NCBI GenBank assembly: GCA_019689955.1
Contig: JADGGM010000192.1
Span: 1-6,459, forward strand
Source: Gemmatimonadaceae bacterium
GTDB taxonomy: Bacteria > Gemmatimonadota > Gemmatimonadetes > Gemmatimonadales > Gemmatimonadaceae
Direction of reading: 5' to 3'
Length of the DNA stretch: 6,459 nucleotides
In this document: positions 1 to 6,367 of the stretch, one piece after another
Layout: each line of letters starts with the position of its first letter
Numbering within the stretch: the first letter of the stretch is position 1
Notes under the pieces: model-generated
Seen by the model: the letters and a program-made list of their open reading frames with translations, nothing else
Told to the model about the DNA's origin: nothing
Databases searched by the model: none
Made by a program: the position numbers and the translations under genes

Positions 1-51
1 GGGGCGGGGGGGGGGGGGGGGGGGGGGGGCGCCCCCCGCCCCCCCCCCCCC
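1..51. repeat. Homopolymer G run followed by C run at the left end (probable assembly artefact)
   Basis: Bases 6-29 are 24 consecutive G, and bases 32-51 are C except for a single G at 38. The two runs are reverse complements of each other, so the segment is an imperfect inverted repeat. It abuts normal GC-rich coding sequence without a biological transition. Poly-G is a known failure product of two-colour sequencing chemistry, and a G run joined to its complement at a contig end fits mis-assembly better than a natural element. Confidence 0.7.
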
Positions 52-384
52 GGCCGCGAGGCGGCCGCCCGAGCCGCGGCCGACGGCGCCCAGGCGCGCG
101 CGGCGCTCGAGGTCACGGCCGCGGAACGTCACCTGCGCGTGGCGCTCACGCGCCTCGAGATCGCGCGGCGCAGCGAGGAGCAGGCCGCGGAAGCGCACCG
201 CATCGTGTCCCGCAAGTACGACGGCGGGCTCGCCACCGTGGCCGAGCTGCTCGACGCCGCGGACGCGGAGATGCGCACCCGCCTCGGCCGGTCGAGCGCC
301 CGGTACGAGACCCTCATCGCCATCGCCGAGCGCCGCCAGGCACAGGGGCGCACGCTCGAGCCCCTCACGGCGCTCGACCCATAG
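1..384 (+). CDS. TolC-family outer membrane efflux protein, C-terminal fragment (5' end missing)
   Basis: This is the tail of the outer-membrane channel of a tripartite efflux pump, which would form the trimeric beta-barrel and periplasmic alpha-tunnel. The frame is open from base 1 to the TAG at 382-384, but bases 1-51 code only Gly/Pro/Ala-rich sequence from G and C runs and are unlikely to be real protein; believable sequence begins around base 52. The visible part is a long alpha-helical segment rich in Ala, Glu and Arg, with KYDGGLATVAELLDAADAEM followed by an RYETLIAIAERRQAQG-like helix. This matches the conserved last repeat of TolC/OEP proteins (a Y-x-x-G-x-x-T/A-x-x-x-L-L-D-A core, then a long helix). 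The GTG at 139 is internal and not the true start. Family assignment is firm from this motif and from the adaptor and RND pump that follow 18 bases later. The barrel-forming N-terminal half and any signal peptide are outside the window. Confidence 0.85.
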   Translation, partial: GAGGGGGGGGAPRPPPPGREAAARAAADGAQARAALEVTAAERHLRVALTRLEIARRSEEQAAEAHRIVSRKYDGGLATVAELLDAADAEMRTRLGRSSARYETLIAIAERRQAQGRTLEPLTALDP

Positions 385-389
385 CCCGC

Positions 390-395
390 AGGAGG
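390..395 (+). promoter_or_regulatory. Shine-Dalgarno sequence of the adaptor gene
   Basis: A perfect AGGAGG lies 7 bases upstream of the ATG at 403, in the short gap after the TolC-family stop codon. It fixes the start of the adaptor gene and supports translation from one polycistronic message. Confidence 0.85.
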
Positions 396-402
396 ACGAT
401 CC

Positions 403-1440
403 ATGATCCCGTTCCCGGTCCGCCGCGTCTGGCCGCTCGCCGTTCCCGTCGCGCTCGCGGCGGGCGGCCGCCCCCCGCCCGCGGCCAGCTCCGCGCCGCC
501 GCGGATCGACGGCGCGGTGTACGTGGTGCGCGACACCATCGTCCCCGCGACGCTCGACGCCGCGGGGATCGCCGAGCCCGTCGAGCGCACGACGGTGAGC
601 ACGAAGCTGCTCGGCACCGTCACCGAGGTCGCGGTCCACGCAGGGGACGCCGTGCGCCGCGGCCAACTGCTCGCGCGCATCGATGCGCGCGAGATCAGCG
701 CCAAGCGGCTGCAGGCGCAGGCCGCGGTAGCCGAAGCCGAGGCCGTGCACACCGACGCGCTCACCCAGGCGACCCGCATGCGCGCCCTCTACGCCGACAG
801 CGCGGCCACGCGCGCACAGCTCGACGCTGCGGAAACCGGGCTCGCCCGCGCCGAAGCAGCGCTGCGCACCGCGCGCGCCGCACAGGCCGAGGTCGAGGCC
901 ATGGCCGCGTACACCGAGCTGCGGGCGCCGTTCGATGGCGTCGTCACCGCACGGCTCGTGGACGTCGGCGCGCTCGCCGCGCCCGGGGCGCCGCTGGTCA
1001 CGGTCGAGAACAGCGCGCGCCTTCGCATCACCGTGACCGCGCCGCCCGCCGCGGTGCGCGGGGTCCGGCGCGGCGCGCGCGTGGACGCGACGATCGAGGG
1101 GACGCCGACGACGGCCGTCGTCGAAGGGGTCGTCCCCGCCGCGTCGGGGGCGCTCTACACGGTGAACGCGCTCGTCGACAACGCCGCGCGCACCTTCCTC
1201 GCCGGGAGCTCGGCGCGGCTCGCGCTCGTGCAGGGGATGCGGCGCGCGGTGCTCGTCCCCGCCGCCGCGATCGTCAGCGAAGGGGATCTCTCCGGCGTGC
1301 ACGTGGTCACCGCCGACGGCCCCGCGCTCCGCTGGGTGCGCGTGGGGCCCGCGGCGCCGGGGCTCGTGGAGGTGCTCTCCGGCCTCCGCGCCGGCGAGCG
1401 GATCGTCGTGCCGAGACCCTCCGCCGAGCAGGTGAGCTGA
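403..1440 (+). CDS. Efflux RND transporter periplasmic adaptor subunit (HlyD/membrane fusion protein family)
   Basis: This protein would bridge the inner-membrane RND pump and the outer-membrane channel in the periplasm. The 345-residue length is normal for the family. The N-terminus has basic residues (R7, R8) and a hydrophobic stretch to about residue 20, consistent with an export signal. The order of domains is typical: membrane-proximal and first lipoyl half around residues 60-97 (VTEVAVHAGDAVRRGQLLAR), an alpha-helical hairpin of about residues 98-165 rich in Ala/Glu/Arg, the second lipoyl half around 170-202 (TELRAPFDGVVTARLVDVG), then beta-barrel and membrane-proximal domains to the end (VLVPAAAIVSEGD, GLRAGERIVV). 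The ATG follows a perfect AGGAGG. The gene starts 18 bases after the TolC-family stop and ends 2 bases before the pump gene, so the three are an operon. Oddity: the signal ends LAA-G21 where lipoprotein adaptors have LAA-Cys. Either signal peptidase I cleaves it, it stays membrane-anchored, or base 463 is wrong. Confidence 0.95.
   Translation: MIPFPVRRVWPLAVPVALAAGGRPPPAASSAPPRIDGAVYVVRDTIVPATLDAAGIAEPVERTTVSTKLLGTVTEVAVHAGDAVRRGQLLARIDAREISAKRLQAQAAVAEAEAVHTDALTQATRMRALYADSAATRAQLDAAETGLARAEAALRTARAAQAEVEAMAAYTELRAPFDGVVTARLVDVGALAAPGAPLVTVENSARLRITVTAPPAAVRGVRRGARVDATIEGTPTTAVVEGVVPAASGALYTVNALVDNAARTFLAGSSARLALVQGMRRAVLVPAAAIVSEGDLSGVHVVTADGPALRWVRVGPAAPGLVEVLSGLRAGERIVVPRPSAEQVS
1430..1436 (+). 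promoter_or_regulatory. Shine-Dalgarno sequence of the RND permease gene, inside the adaptor's last codons
   Basis: AGGTGAG overlaps the last sense codons of the adaptor gene, 6 bases before the ATG at 1443. AGGTGA pairs with the 3' end of 16S rRNA (extended anti-Shine-Dalgarno). With only two bases between stop and start, the layout suggests translational coupling of adaptor and pump. Confidence 0.6.
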
Positions 1441-1442
1441 CC

Positions 1443-4400
1443 ATGGGGATCGCCGGCCGCGTGGCGCGGAGCTTCCTCCGCTCGAAGCTCACTCCCCTCG
1501 TCGCGATCGCCTCGCTCGCCGCCGGCGCGGTGGCGATCATCGCCACGCCGCGCGAGGAGGAGCCGCAGATCTCCGTGCCGATGATCGACGTGATCGCGAG
1601 CATGCCCGGCGCCACGCCGAAGGAGACGGAGAACCTCCTCGCCCGCCCGATCGAGCGGCGGATGTGGGAGATCCCCGGGGTGGAGTACGTCTACAGCACC
1701 GCAGGCGACGGGATGGCGCTCGTGACCGTCCGCTTCCGCGTCGGCGCGGACCCGGAGCGGAGCGTGACCGGCGTCCAGGCCAAGCTCTCTGCCGCCGCGG
1801 ACCAGCTCCCCCCGGGCGCGCTCCCGCCGATCGTGAAGCCGCATGGGATCGACGATGTGCCGATCCTCACCCTCACCCTCCACGGCGGCGGCTACGACAC
1901 CGACGCGCTGCGCCAGATCGCGGTGCACCTCGAGGACGAGATCCGCGCGATCCCCGACGTGGCGGAGACGTTCGTGGTGGGCGGTGCGCCGCGCACCGTG
2001 CGCGTCACGCTCGATCCCGCGCGCCTCGCCGCGCGCGGGGTGACGCCCGGCGAGGTCGCGGCCGCGCTCCGCGAGGGGGGCGCGCGGCTCCAGGCGGGCG
2101 AGCTGGCCTCGGCGAACGAGGCGGCGCTGGTGCGCGTCGGCGCCCCGCTCGCCACGGCGGCCGACGTGGGCGACGTGGTCGTCTCCGCGCGCGGCGCGGT
2201 CCCGATCCACGTCCGCGACGTCGCCCAGGTGACCGACACGTTCGGCGAGCGCACGAGCTACGTCGCTTTCGGCGCCCGCGGCCACCCCGACGCGAGCGCG
2301 GTGACGATCGCCGTGGCCAAGCGTCGCGGCGCCAACGCGACCGTGGTCGCCGAGGCGGCGCTCGCGCGCGTCGAGGCGGCACGCGGCCGCGTGCTCCCCG
2401 CCGACGTCCAGACGACGGTCACGCGGAACTACGGCGAGACAGCGCGCGAGAAGGCGCGCGAGCTCATGCTCCACCTCGCCCTCGCCACCATCTCGGTGAC
2501 GGTGCTCATCGGGCTCTTCCTCGGCTGGCGCGAGGCGGTGGTCGTCCTCGTCGCCGTGCCGGTCACGCTCGCGCTCACGCTGTTCGCGTACTACGGGTTG
2601 GGGTACACGCTCAACCGCATCACCCTGTTCGCGCTCATCTTCTCGATCGGCATCCTGGTGGACGACGCGATCGTGGTGGTCGAGAACATCTACCGCCACC
2701 TCGCGCTCGGGAACCGCCCCCCCGACGAGGCGGCCGTGGAGGGGGTGGACGAGGTGGGGAACCCGACCATCCTCGCCACCTTCACGGTGATCGCCGCGAT
2801 CCTCCCCATGGCCTTCGTCTCCGGGCTCATGGGGCCGTACATGCGCCCCATCCCGGTGGGCGCGTCGGTGGCGATGCTCGCGTCGCTCGCGGTGGCGTTC
2901 ATCATCACACCGTACCTCGCGCTCCGGCTCCTGCGCGGGCACGTGGCCGCGGTGCCCCGCCCCGCCGACGCGGCGCAGGAGCCGGAGGAGGCGTCGCGAA
3001 CCGCGCGCGTGTACGCGCGCATCATGCGCCCGCTCATGAGGAGCGCGCGCCACCGGCGGCGGTTCTACGGGATCGTCGGCGCGCTCCTCGTGGGCTCGGC
3101 CGCGCTGCTCGCGGTGCGAGCGGTGAAGGTCAAGATGCTCCCGTTCGACAACAAGAGCGAGCTGCAGGTCATCCTCGACCTCCCGGAGGGCACCACGCTC
3201 GAGACGAGCGCCGCGCTCGCCGCCGAGGTGGCGGCCTACGTGCGGCGCACACCGGAGGTGGAGAACACGCAGACGTACGCGGGGGTCGCGGCGCCGTTCA
3301 ACTTCAACGGGCTCGTGCGGCACTACTTCATGCGCCGCGGGGCGAACGTGGCCGACGTGCAGGTGAACCTCGTCCCCAAAGGAGAGCGGCACCGCCAGAG
3401 CCACGCGATCGCGGTCGCGCTCCGTCCGGGGATCGACTCGATCGCGCGCCCGTACGGCGCGAGCGTGAAGGTCGCGGAGATCCCGCCCGGTCCGCCGGTG
3501 CTCTCCACGCTCGTCGCCGAGGTGTACGCGGCCGACGACCGCACGCGCCTCGAGGCCGCGCGCCGCGTGAAGGCCATCTTCGCCTCGACCCCTGGCGTGG
3601 TGGATGTCGACTGGACCGTCGAGGCGCCGGAGCCGTCGGCGCGGTTCGAGGTCGACCGGGCACGCGTGGCCGCGGCGGGGGCGGACGCCGCGCAGGTCTC
3701 GGCCACGCTCGCGCTCGCCCTCTCGGGGGCCCCGACCGCGCTCGCCGCCTCGCCGACGGCGCGCGAAGGGGTGACGATCGTGCCGCGCCTCGCGCTCGCC
3801 GACCGCTCGAGCGTCGACGCGCTCCTCGCCGTCCCCGTCCCCACCGCCACCGGCCCGCAACCGCTCGCCCAGTTCGTGCGCGTGGACTCCACCGTCCGCG
3901 AGAGCGCCCGCTACCGGAAGAACCTCCGCCCGGTGATCTACGTGACCGGGGACGTCGCCGGGGCGATCGAGTCCCCGGTGTATGCGCTCCTCGCCATGAA
4001 CCGCGCCCTCGACACCGTACGCGTCGCCGGCGCCACGATCGCGCGCTACAACGCCGTCCAGCCGCCGCGCCTCGACCAGACCGCGATCAAGTGGGATGGC
4101 GAGTGGCAGATCACGATCGAGGTGTTCCGCGACCTCGGGCTCGCCTTCGCGGCGGTGCTCGTGCTCATCTACGTGCTCGTCGTCGGGTGGTTCCAATCGT
4201 TCACGGTCCCGCTCGTGATCATGGCGCCGATCCCGCTGACGCTGATCGGGATCCTCCCGGGGCACGCGCTGAGCGGCGCGGTGTTCACCGCCACGTCGAT
4301 GATCGGGATGATCGCGCTCGCCGGGATCATCGTGCGCAACTCGATCCTCCTCGTCGACTTCATCCAGCTCGCCGAAGCACGCGGGCGCTCGCTGGACGAC

Positions 4401-4613
4401 GCGGTCCTCGAGGCGGGGGCGGTCCGCTTCCGCCCGATCGCGCTCACGGCGGCCGCCGTGGTGGTGGGCGGGCTCGTGATGGTGCTCGACCCGATCTTCC
4501 AGGGGCTCGCGGTGGCGCTCATGAGCGGCGCCGTCGTGGCCACGCTGCTCACGATGGTGGTCGTCCCGCTCCTCTACTGGGAGCTGCGACAGCGCGCAGA
4601 GGCGAAACCGTGA
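1443..4613 (+). CDS. RND efflux transporter permease subunit (AcrB/HAE1-like)
   Basis: This is the proton-driven inner-membrane pump of the tripartite system. At 1056 residues it is full length, with the expected double architecture: TM1 about 15-34, a first periplasmic porter/docking region about 36-335, TM2-TM6 about 344-497, a cytoplasmic linker, TM7 about 542-560, a second periplasmic region about 565-890, and TM8-TM12 about 898-1047. The proton-relay pair is present in TM4 (D407, D408 in GILVDDAIVVVEN). TM10 reads GIIVRNSILLVDF, with R965 where AcrB has Lys940. TM11 keeps the Arg and Thr of AcrB R971/T978 as R995 and T1002 (RFRPIALT). The N-terminal PREEEPQISVP and WEIPGVEYVYS motifs are typical of a common HAE1-like subgroup. 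The intact TM4 Asp pair and single uninterrupted frame indicate a functional protein. It follows the adaptor by 2 bases. Exported compound is unknown; metal export (CusA-type) is less likely because the sequence resembles the drug/hydrophobe group, but this is a judgement by eye. Confidence 0.96.
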   Translation: MGIAGRVARSFLRSKLTPLVAIASLAAGAVAIIATPREEEPQISVPMIDVIASMPGATPKETENLLARPIERRMWEIPGVEYVYSTAGDGMALVTVRFRVGADPERSVTGVQAKLSAAADQLPPGALPPIVKPHGIDDVPILTLTLHGGGYDTDALRQIAVHLEDEIRAIPDVAETFVVGGAPRTVRVTLDPARLAARGVTPGEVAAALREGGARLQAGELASANEAALVRVGAPLATAADVGDVVVSARGAVPIHVRDVAQVTDTFGERTSYVAFGARGHPDASAVTIAVAKRRGANATVVAEAALARVEAARGRVLPADVQTTVTRNYGETAREKARELMLHLALATISVTVLIGLFLGWREAVVVLVAVPVTLALTLFAYYGLGYTLNRITLFALIFSIGILVDDAIVVVENIYRHLALGNRPPDEAAVEGVDEVGNPTILATFTVIAAILPMAFVSGLMGPYMRPIPVGASVAMLASLAVAFIITPYLALRLLRGHVAAVPRPADAAQEPEEASRTARVYARIMRPLMRSARHRRRFYGIVGALLVGSAALLAVRAVKVKMLPFDNKSELQVILDLPEGTTLETSAALAAEVAAYVRRTPEVENTQTYAGVAAPFNFNGLVRHYFMRRGANVADVQVNLVPKGERHRQSHAIAVALRPGIDSIARPYGASVKVAEIPPGPPVLSTLVAEVYAADDRTRLEAARRVKAIFASTPGVVDVDWTVEAPEPSARFEVDRARVAAAGADAAQVSATLALALSGAPTALAASPTAREGVTIVPRLALADRSSVDALLAVPVPTATGPQPLAQFVRVDSTVRESARYRKNLRPVIYVTGDVAGAIESPVYALLAMNRALDTVRVAGATIARYNAVQPPRLDQTAIKWDGEWQITIEVFRDLGLAFAAVLVLIYVLVVGWFQSFTVPLVIMAPIPLTLIGILPGHALSGAVFTATSMIGMIALAGIIVRNSILLVDFIQLAEARGRSLDDAVLEAGAVRFRPIALTAAAVVVGGLVMVLDPIFQGLAVALMSGAVVATLLTMVVVPLLYWELRQRAEAKP

Positions 4614-4649
4614 CCACGCTGATCTTCCCGTTCACCCAATGACCCCGTC

Positions 4650-4654
4650 AGGAG
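4650..4654 (+). promoter_or_regulatory. Shine-Dalgarno sequence deciding the start of the small membrane protein
   Basis: AGGAG lies 6 bases upstream of the ATG at 4661. It selects that frame over the overlapping longer frame that opens at 4639, which has no such signal at a suitable distance. Confidence 0.75.
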
Positions 4655-4660
4655 TGTCCC

Positions 4661-4867
4661 ATGTGCCCCGACACCATCGTTCGTCGCATCGCCGGTACCT
4701 TCGTCCTCGTCTCCCTCGCGCTCGGGTGGTGGGTGAGCCCGTGGTGGCTCCTCTTCACCGCGTTCGTGGGGGCCAACCTCCTGCAGTCGAGCTTCACGCG
4801 CATCTGTCCCCTCGAGCGCATCCTCGGGCGCTTGGGCGTGGCCGGGTGCACGTCGTATCGCCGATAG
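4661..4867 (+). CDS. DUF2892 (YgaP-like transmembrane domain) small inner membrane protein
   Basis: A 68-residue protein predicted to be a helical hairpin in the inner membrane: TM1 about residues 9-26 (AGTFVLVSLALGWW), a short Ser-Pro-Trp-Trp turn, and TM2 about residues 28-46 (LLFTAFVGANLLQSS). It ends with a conserved-looking CPLERILGRLGV segment (C49-P50) and a third cysteine at C63; C2 follows the start Met. The pattern of R-x-x-AG near the start, FVG-x-NLLQS-x-FT, then CPLE-x-IL matches the DUF2892 family, also found as the membrane domain of the rhodanese YgaP. No rhodanese domain is attached here. The gene begins 47 bases after the pump stop, on the same strand and with its own AGGAG, so it is likely co-transcribed with the efflux genes. 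Its biochemical role is not established; an accessory role for the pump is my inference. It is easily missed because of its size. Confidence 0.85.
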   Translation: MCPDTIVRRIAGTFVLVSLALGWWVSPWWLLFTAFVGANLLQSSFTRICPLERILGRLGVAGCTSYRR

Positions 4868-4920
4868 CGCCGCGTCGACCGGCCCGCGCTGGCGGCGACG
4901 TCGCGCGCGCGGATATCGTT

Positions 4921-4935
4921 CGGTGACCCTCACCG
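4921..4935 (+). promoter_or_regulatory. Perfect 6-bp hairpin just upstream of the decarboxylase start
   Basis: CGGTGA, a CCC loop, and TCACCG form a perfect inverted repeat ending 7 bases before the ATG at 4943, occupying the place where a Shine-Dalgarno sequence would be expected. The left arm contains GGTGA, which can pair with the 16S 3' end, but it is 16 bases from the ATG and would be closed in the stem. It may be a protein-binding palindrome, a translation-modulating hairpin, or a chance feature of GC-rich DNA. No convincing -35/-10 pair is visible in 4868-4942; a TATCGT at 4914-4919 is the only -10-like hexamer and has no good partner. Confidence 0.3.
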
Positions 4936-4942
4936 CGCGCCC

Positions 4943-6367
4943 ATGACGCCCGAAGAGTTCCGCACCATCGGTCATCAGCTCATCGACTGGATCGCCGACT
5001 ACCGCGAGCGCGTCGGCACGCTCCCCGTCATGGCGCGCACGGCGCCCGGGGAGGTGCGCGCGCAGCTCCCCGCCGACCCGCCCGAGACGCCCGAGCCGTT
5101 CGCGGCGATCCTCCGCGACGTGGACCGGATCATCCTCCCCGGGCTCTCGCACTGGCAGCACCCGAGCTTCTTCGGCTACTTCCCGAGCAACGGCGCGCTC
5201 GCGAGCGTGCTCGGCGACTACCTGAGCACAGGGCTCGGCGTGCTCGGCCTCTCCTGGCAGTCGAGCCCCGCGCTCACGGAGCTCGAGGAAGTGGTCACCG
5301 ACTGGGTGCGACGTATGGTCGGGCTCTCGGAGGCGTGGAGCGGGGTGATTCAGGACACCGCGTCCACGAGCACGCTCGTGGCGCTCATCTGCGCGCGCGA
5401 GCGGGCCACGGACTTCTCCCTCGCGCGCGGCGGGCTCCAGGGCGCGCCGCGCCCGATCGTCGTGTACGTCTCGCCGCACAGCCACAGCTCGGTGGAGAAG
5501 GCCGCGCTCCTCGCCGGCATCGGCCGCGAGCACGTGCGCACCGTAGCGTGCGACGCGGCCGGCGCGATGCGCCCCGACGCGCTCGACGCGTGCATGGCGG
5601 AGGACCGGAGCGCGGGGCGCACCCCCGCGGCGGTCGTGGCGACGGTGGGGACCACGGCGTCGACCGCGATCGACCCCGTGGGCGCGATCGCCGCCGTCGC
5701 CCGGGCGCACGGGGCGTGGCTCCACGTCGACGCGGCGATGGCCGGATCGGCCATGATCCTCCCCGAGTGCCGCTGGATGTGGGAGGGGATCGAGGGGGCG
5801 GACTCGCTGGTGATCAACGCGCACAAGTGGCTCGGCGCGGCGTTCGACTGCTCGCTGTACTACGTGCGCGACGCGGAGCACCTGGTGCGCGTCATGTCCA
5901 CGAGCCCGAGCTATCTCCGCGCCGCGGCCGATGGCCAGGTGAAGAACCTGCGCGACTGGGGGATCCCCCTCGGCCGCCGCTTCCGCGCGCTCAAGCTCTG
6001 GTTCCTGATCCGCGAGCAGGGGGTGCGCGGGCTCCAGGAACGCCTGCGCCGCGACCTCGCCAACGCGCGCTGGCTCGAGGCGCAGGTGCGCGGCACCCCC
6101 GGCTGGGAGGTGGTCGCGCCGGTCCACTTGCAGACCGTGTGCGTGCGCCATGCCCCGCCCGGGCTCACGGGGGAGGCGCTCGACCGGCACACCCTCGCGT
6201 GGGCGGACCGGGTGAACCGGTCGGGCGCGGCGTATCTCACCCCGGCCGTGCTGGACGGCCGGTGGATGGTTCGCATCTCCATCGGGGGGGAGCGGACGGA
6301 GCGCGCGCACGTGGAGGCGCTGTGGAACACCGTGCGGCAGGCCGCCGAGGAGGACGCGGCATCCTGA
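4943..6367 (+). CDS. PLP-dependent group II decarboxylase, aromatic-L-amino-acid decarboxylase-like
   Basis: A 474-residue cytoplasmic fold-type I PLP enzyme expected to decarboxylate an aromatic amino acid (tryptophan, tyrosine, phenylalanine or DOPA class) to the amine. It aligns by eye with animal DOPA decarboxylase along its whole length: HWQHPSFFGYFP (70-81), WQSSPALTELE (105-115), VIQDTASTSTLVAL (135-148), HSSVEKA with H181 that stacks on PLP, VGTTAST (235-241), HVDAA with D263 that binds the pyridine nitrogen, and NAHKWLG with PLP lysine K295. SPSYLR places Y324 at DOPA decarboxylase Tyr332, the catalytic-loop residue that separates decarboxylases from the Phe-bearing aldehyde synthases of plants. 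WGIPLGRRFRALKLWF (339-354) is also typical. The ATG gives the normal family N-terminus (MTPEEFRTIGHQLIDWIADY); an in-frame stop at 4865-4867 and no ATG/GTG/TTG between limit longer starts. It follows the DUF2892 gene by 75 bases, so linkage to the efflux operon is possible but not proven. Substrate cannot be fixed; a general amino-acid decarboxylase of this group is the alternative. Confidence 0.93.
   Translation: MTPEEFRTIGHQLIDWIADYRERVGTLPVMARTAPGEVRAQLPADPPETPEPFAAILRDVDRIILPGLSHWQHPSFFGYFPSNGALASVLGDYLSTGLGVLGLSWQSSPALTELEEVVTDWVRRMVGLSEAWSGVIQDTASTSTLVALICARERATDFSLARGGLQGAPRPIVVYVSPHSHSSVEKAALLAGIGREHVRTVACDAAGAMRPDALDACMAEDRSAGRTPAAVVATVGTTASTAIDPVGAIAAVARAHGAWLHVDAAMAGSAMILPECRWMWEGIEGADSLVINAHKWLGAAFDCSLYYVRDAEHLVRVMSTSPSYLRAAADGQVKNLRDWGIPLGRRFRALKLWFLIREQGVRGLQERLRRDLANARWLEAQVRGTPGWEVVAPVHLQTVCVRHAPPGLTGEALDRHTLAWADRVNRSGAAYLTPAVLDGRWMVRISIGGERTERAHVEALWNTVRQAAEEDAAS

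Noticed and set aside
129..779. Antisense open frame of 216 codons over the TolC-family and adaptor genes
   Set aside because: Ala/Ser/Arg-rich composition without domains; it spans two well-supported sense genes.
1155..4265. Antisense open frame of 1036 codons opposite the pump gene
   Set aside because: The translation is an extreme Arg/His/Asp/Glu-rich low-complexity sequence with no recognisable domain, as expected when the complement of a GC-rich coding frame lacks stop codons. The sense strand encodes a full RND permease with conserved motifs.
1664..4642. Second plus-strand open frame of 992 codons overlapping the pump gene
   Set aside because: It is an Arg/Pro/Gly/Ala-rich shadow of the pump gene in another frame, with no family motifs; the absence of stops is explained by high GC.
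4874..4919. Possible sigma-70-type promoter before the decarboxylase (TATCGT at 4914-4919)
   Set aside because: The -10-like hexamer has no credible -35 box at 16-18 bases; TGGCGG at 4890-4895 matches the consensus at only two positions.
4639..4926. 95-codon open frame overlapping the DUF2892 gene
   Set aside because: Its product is His/Arg/Ser/Pro-rich with no membrane helices or known pattern, and the AGGAG at 4650-4654 lies inside it and is placed for the ATG at 4661 instead.
4574..6310. Antisense open frame of 578 codons opposite the decarboxylase
   Set aside because: It is His/Arg/Glu-rich without domains, and lies wholly over a gene whose sense translation matches the PLP decarboxylase family end to end.
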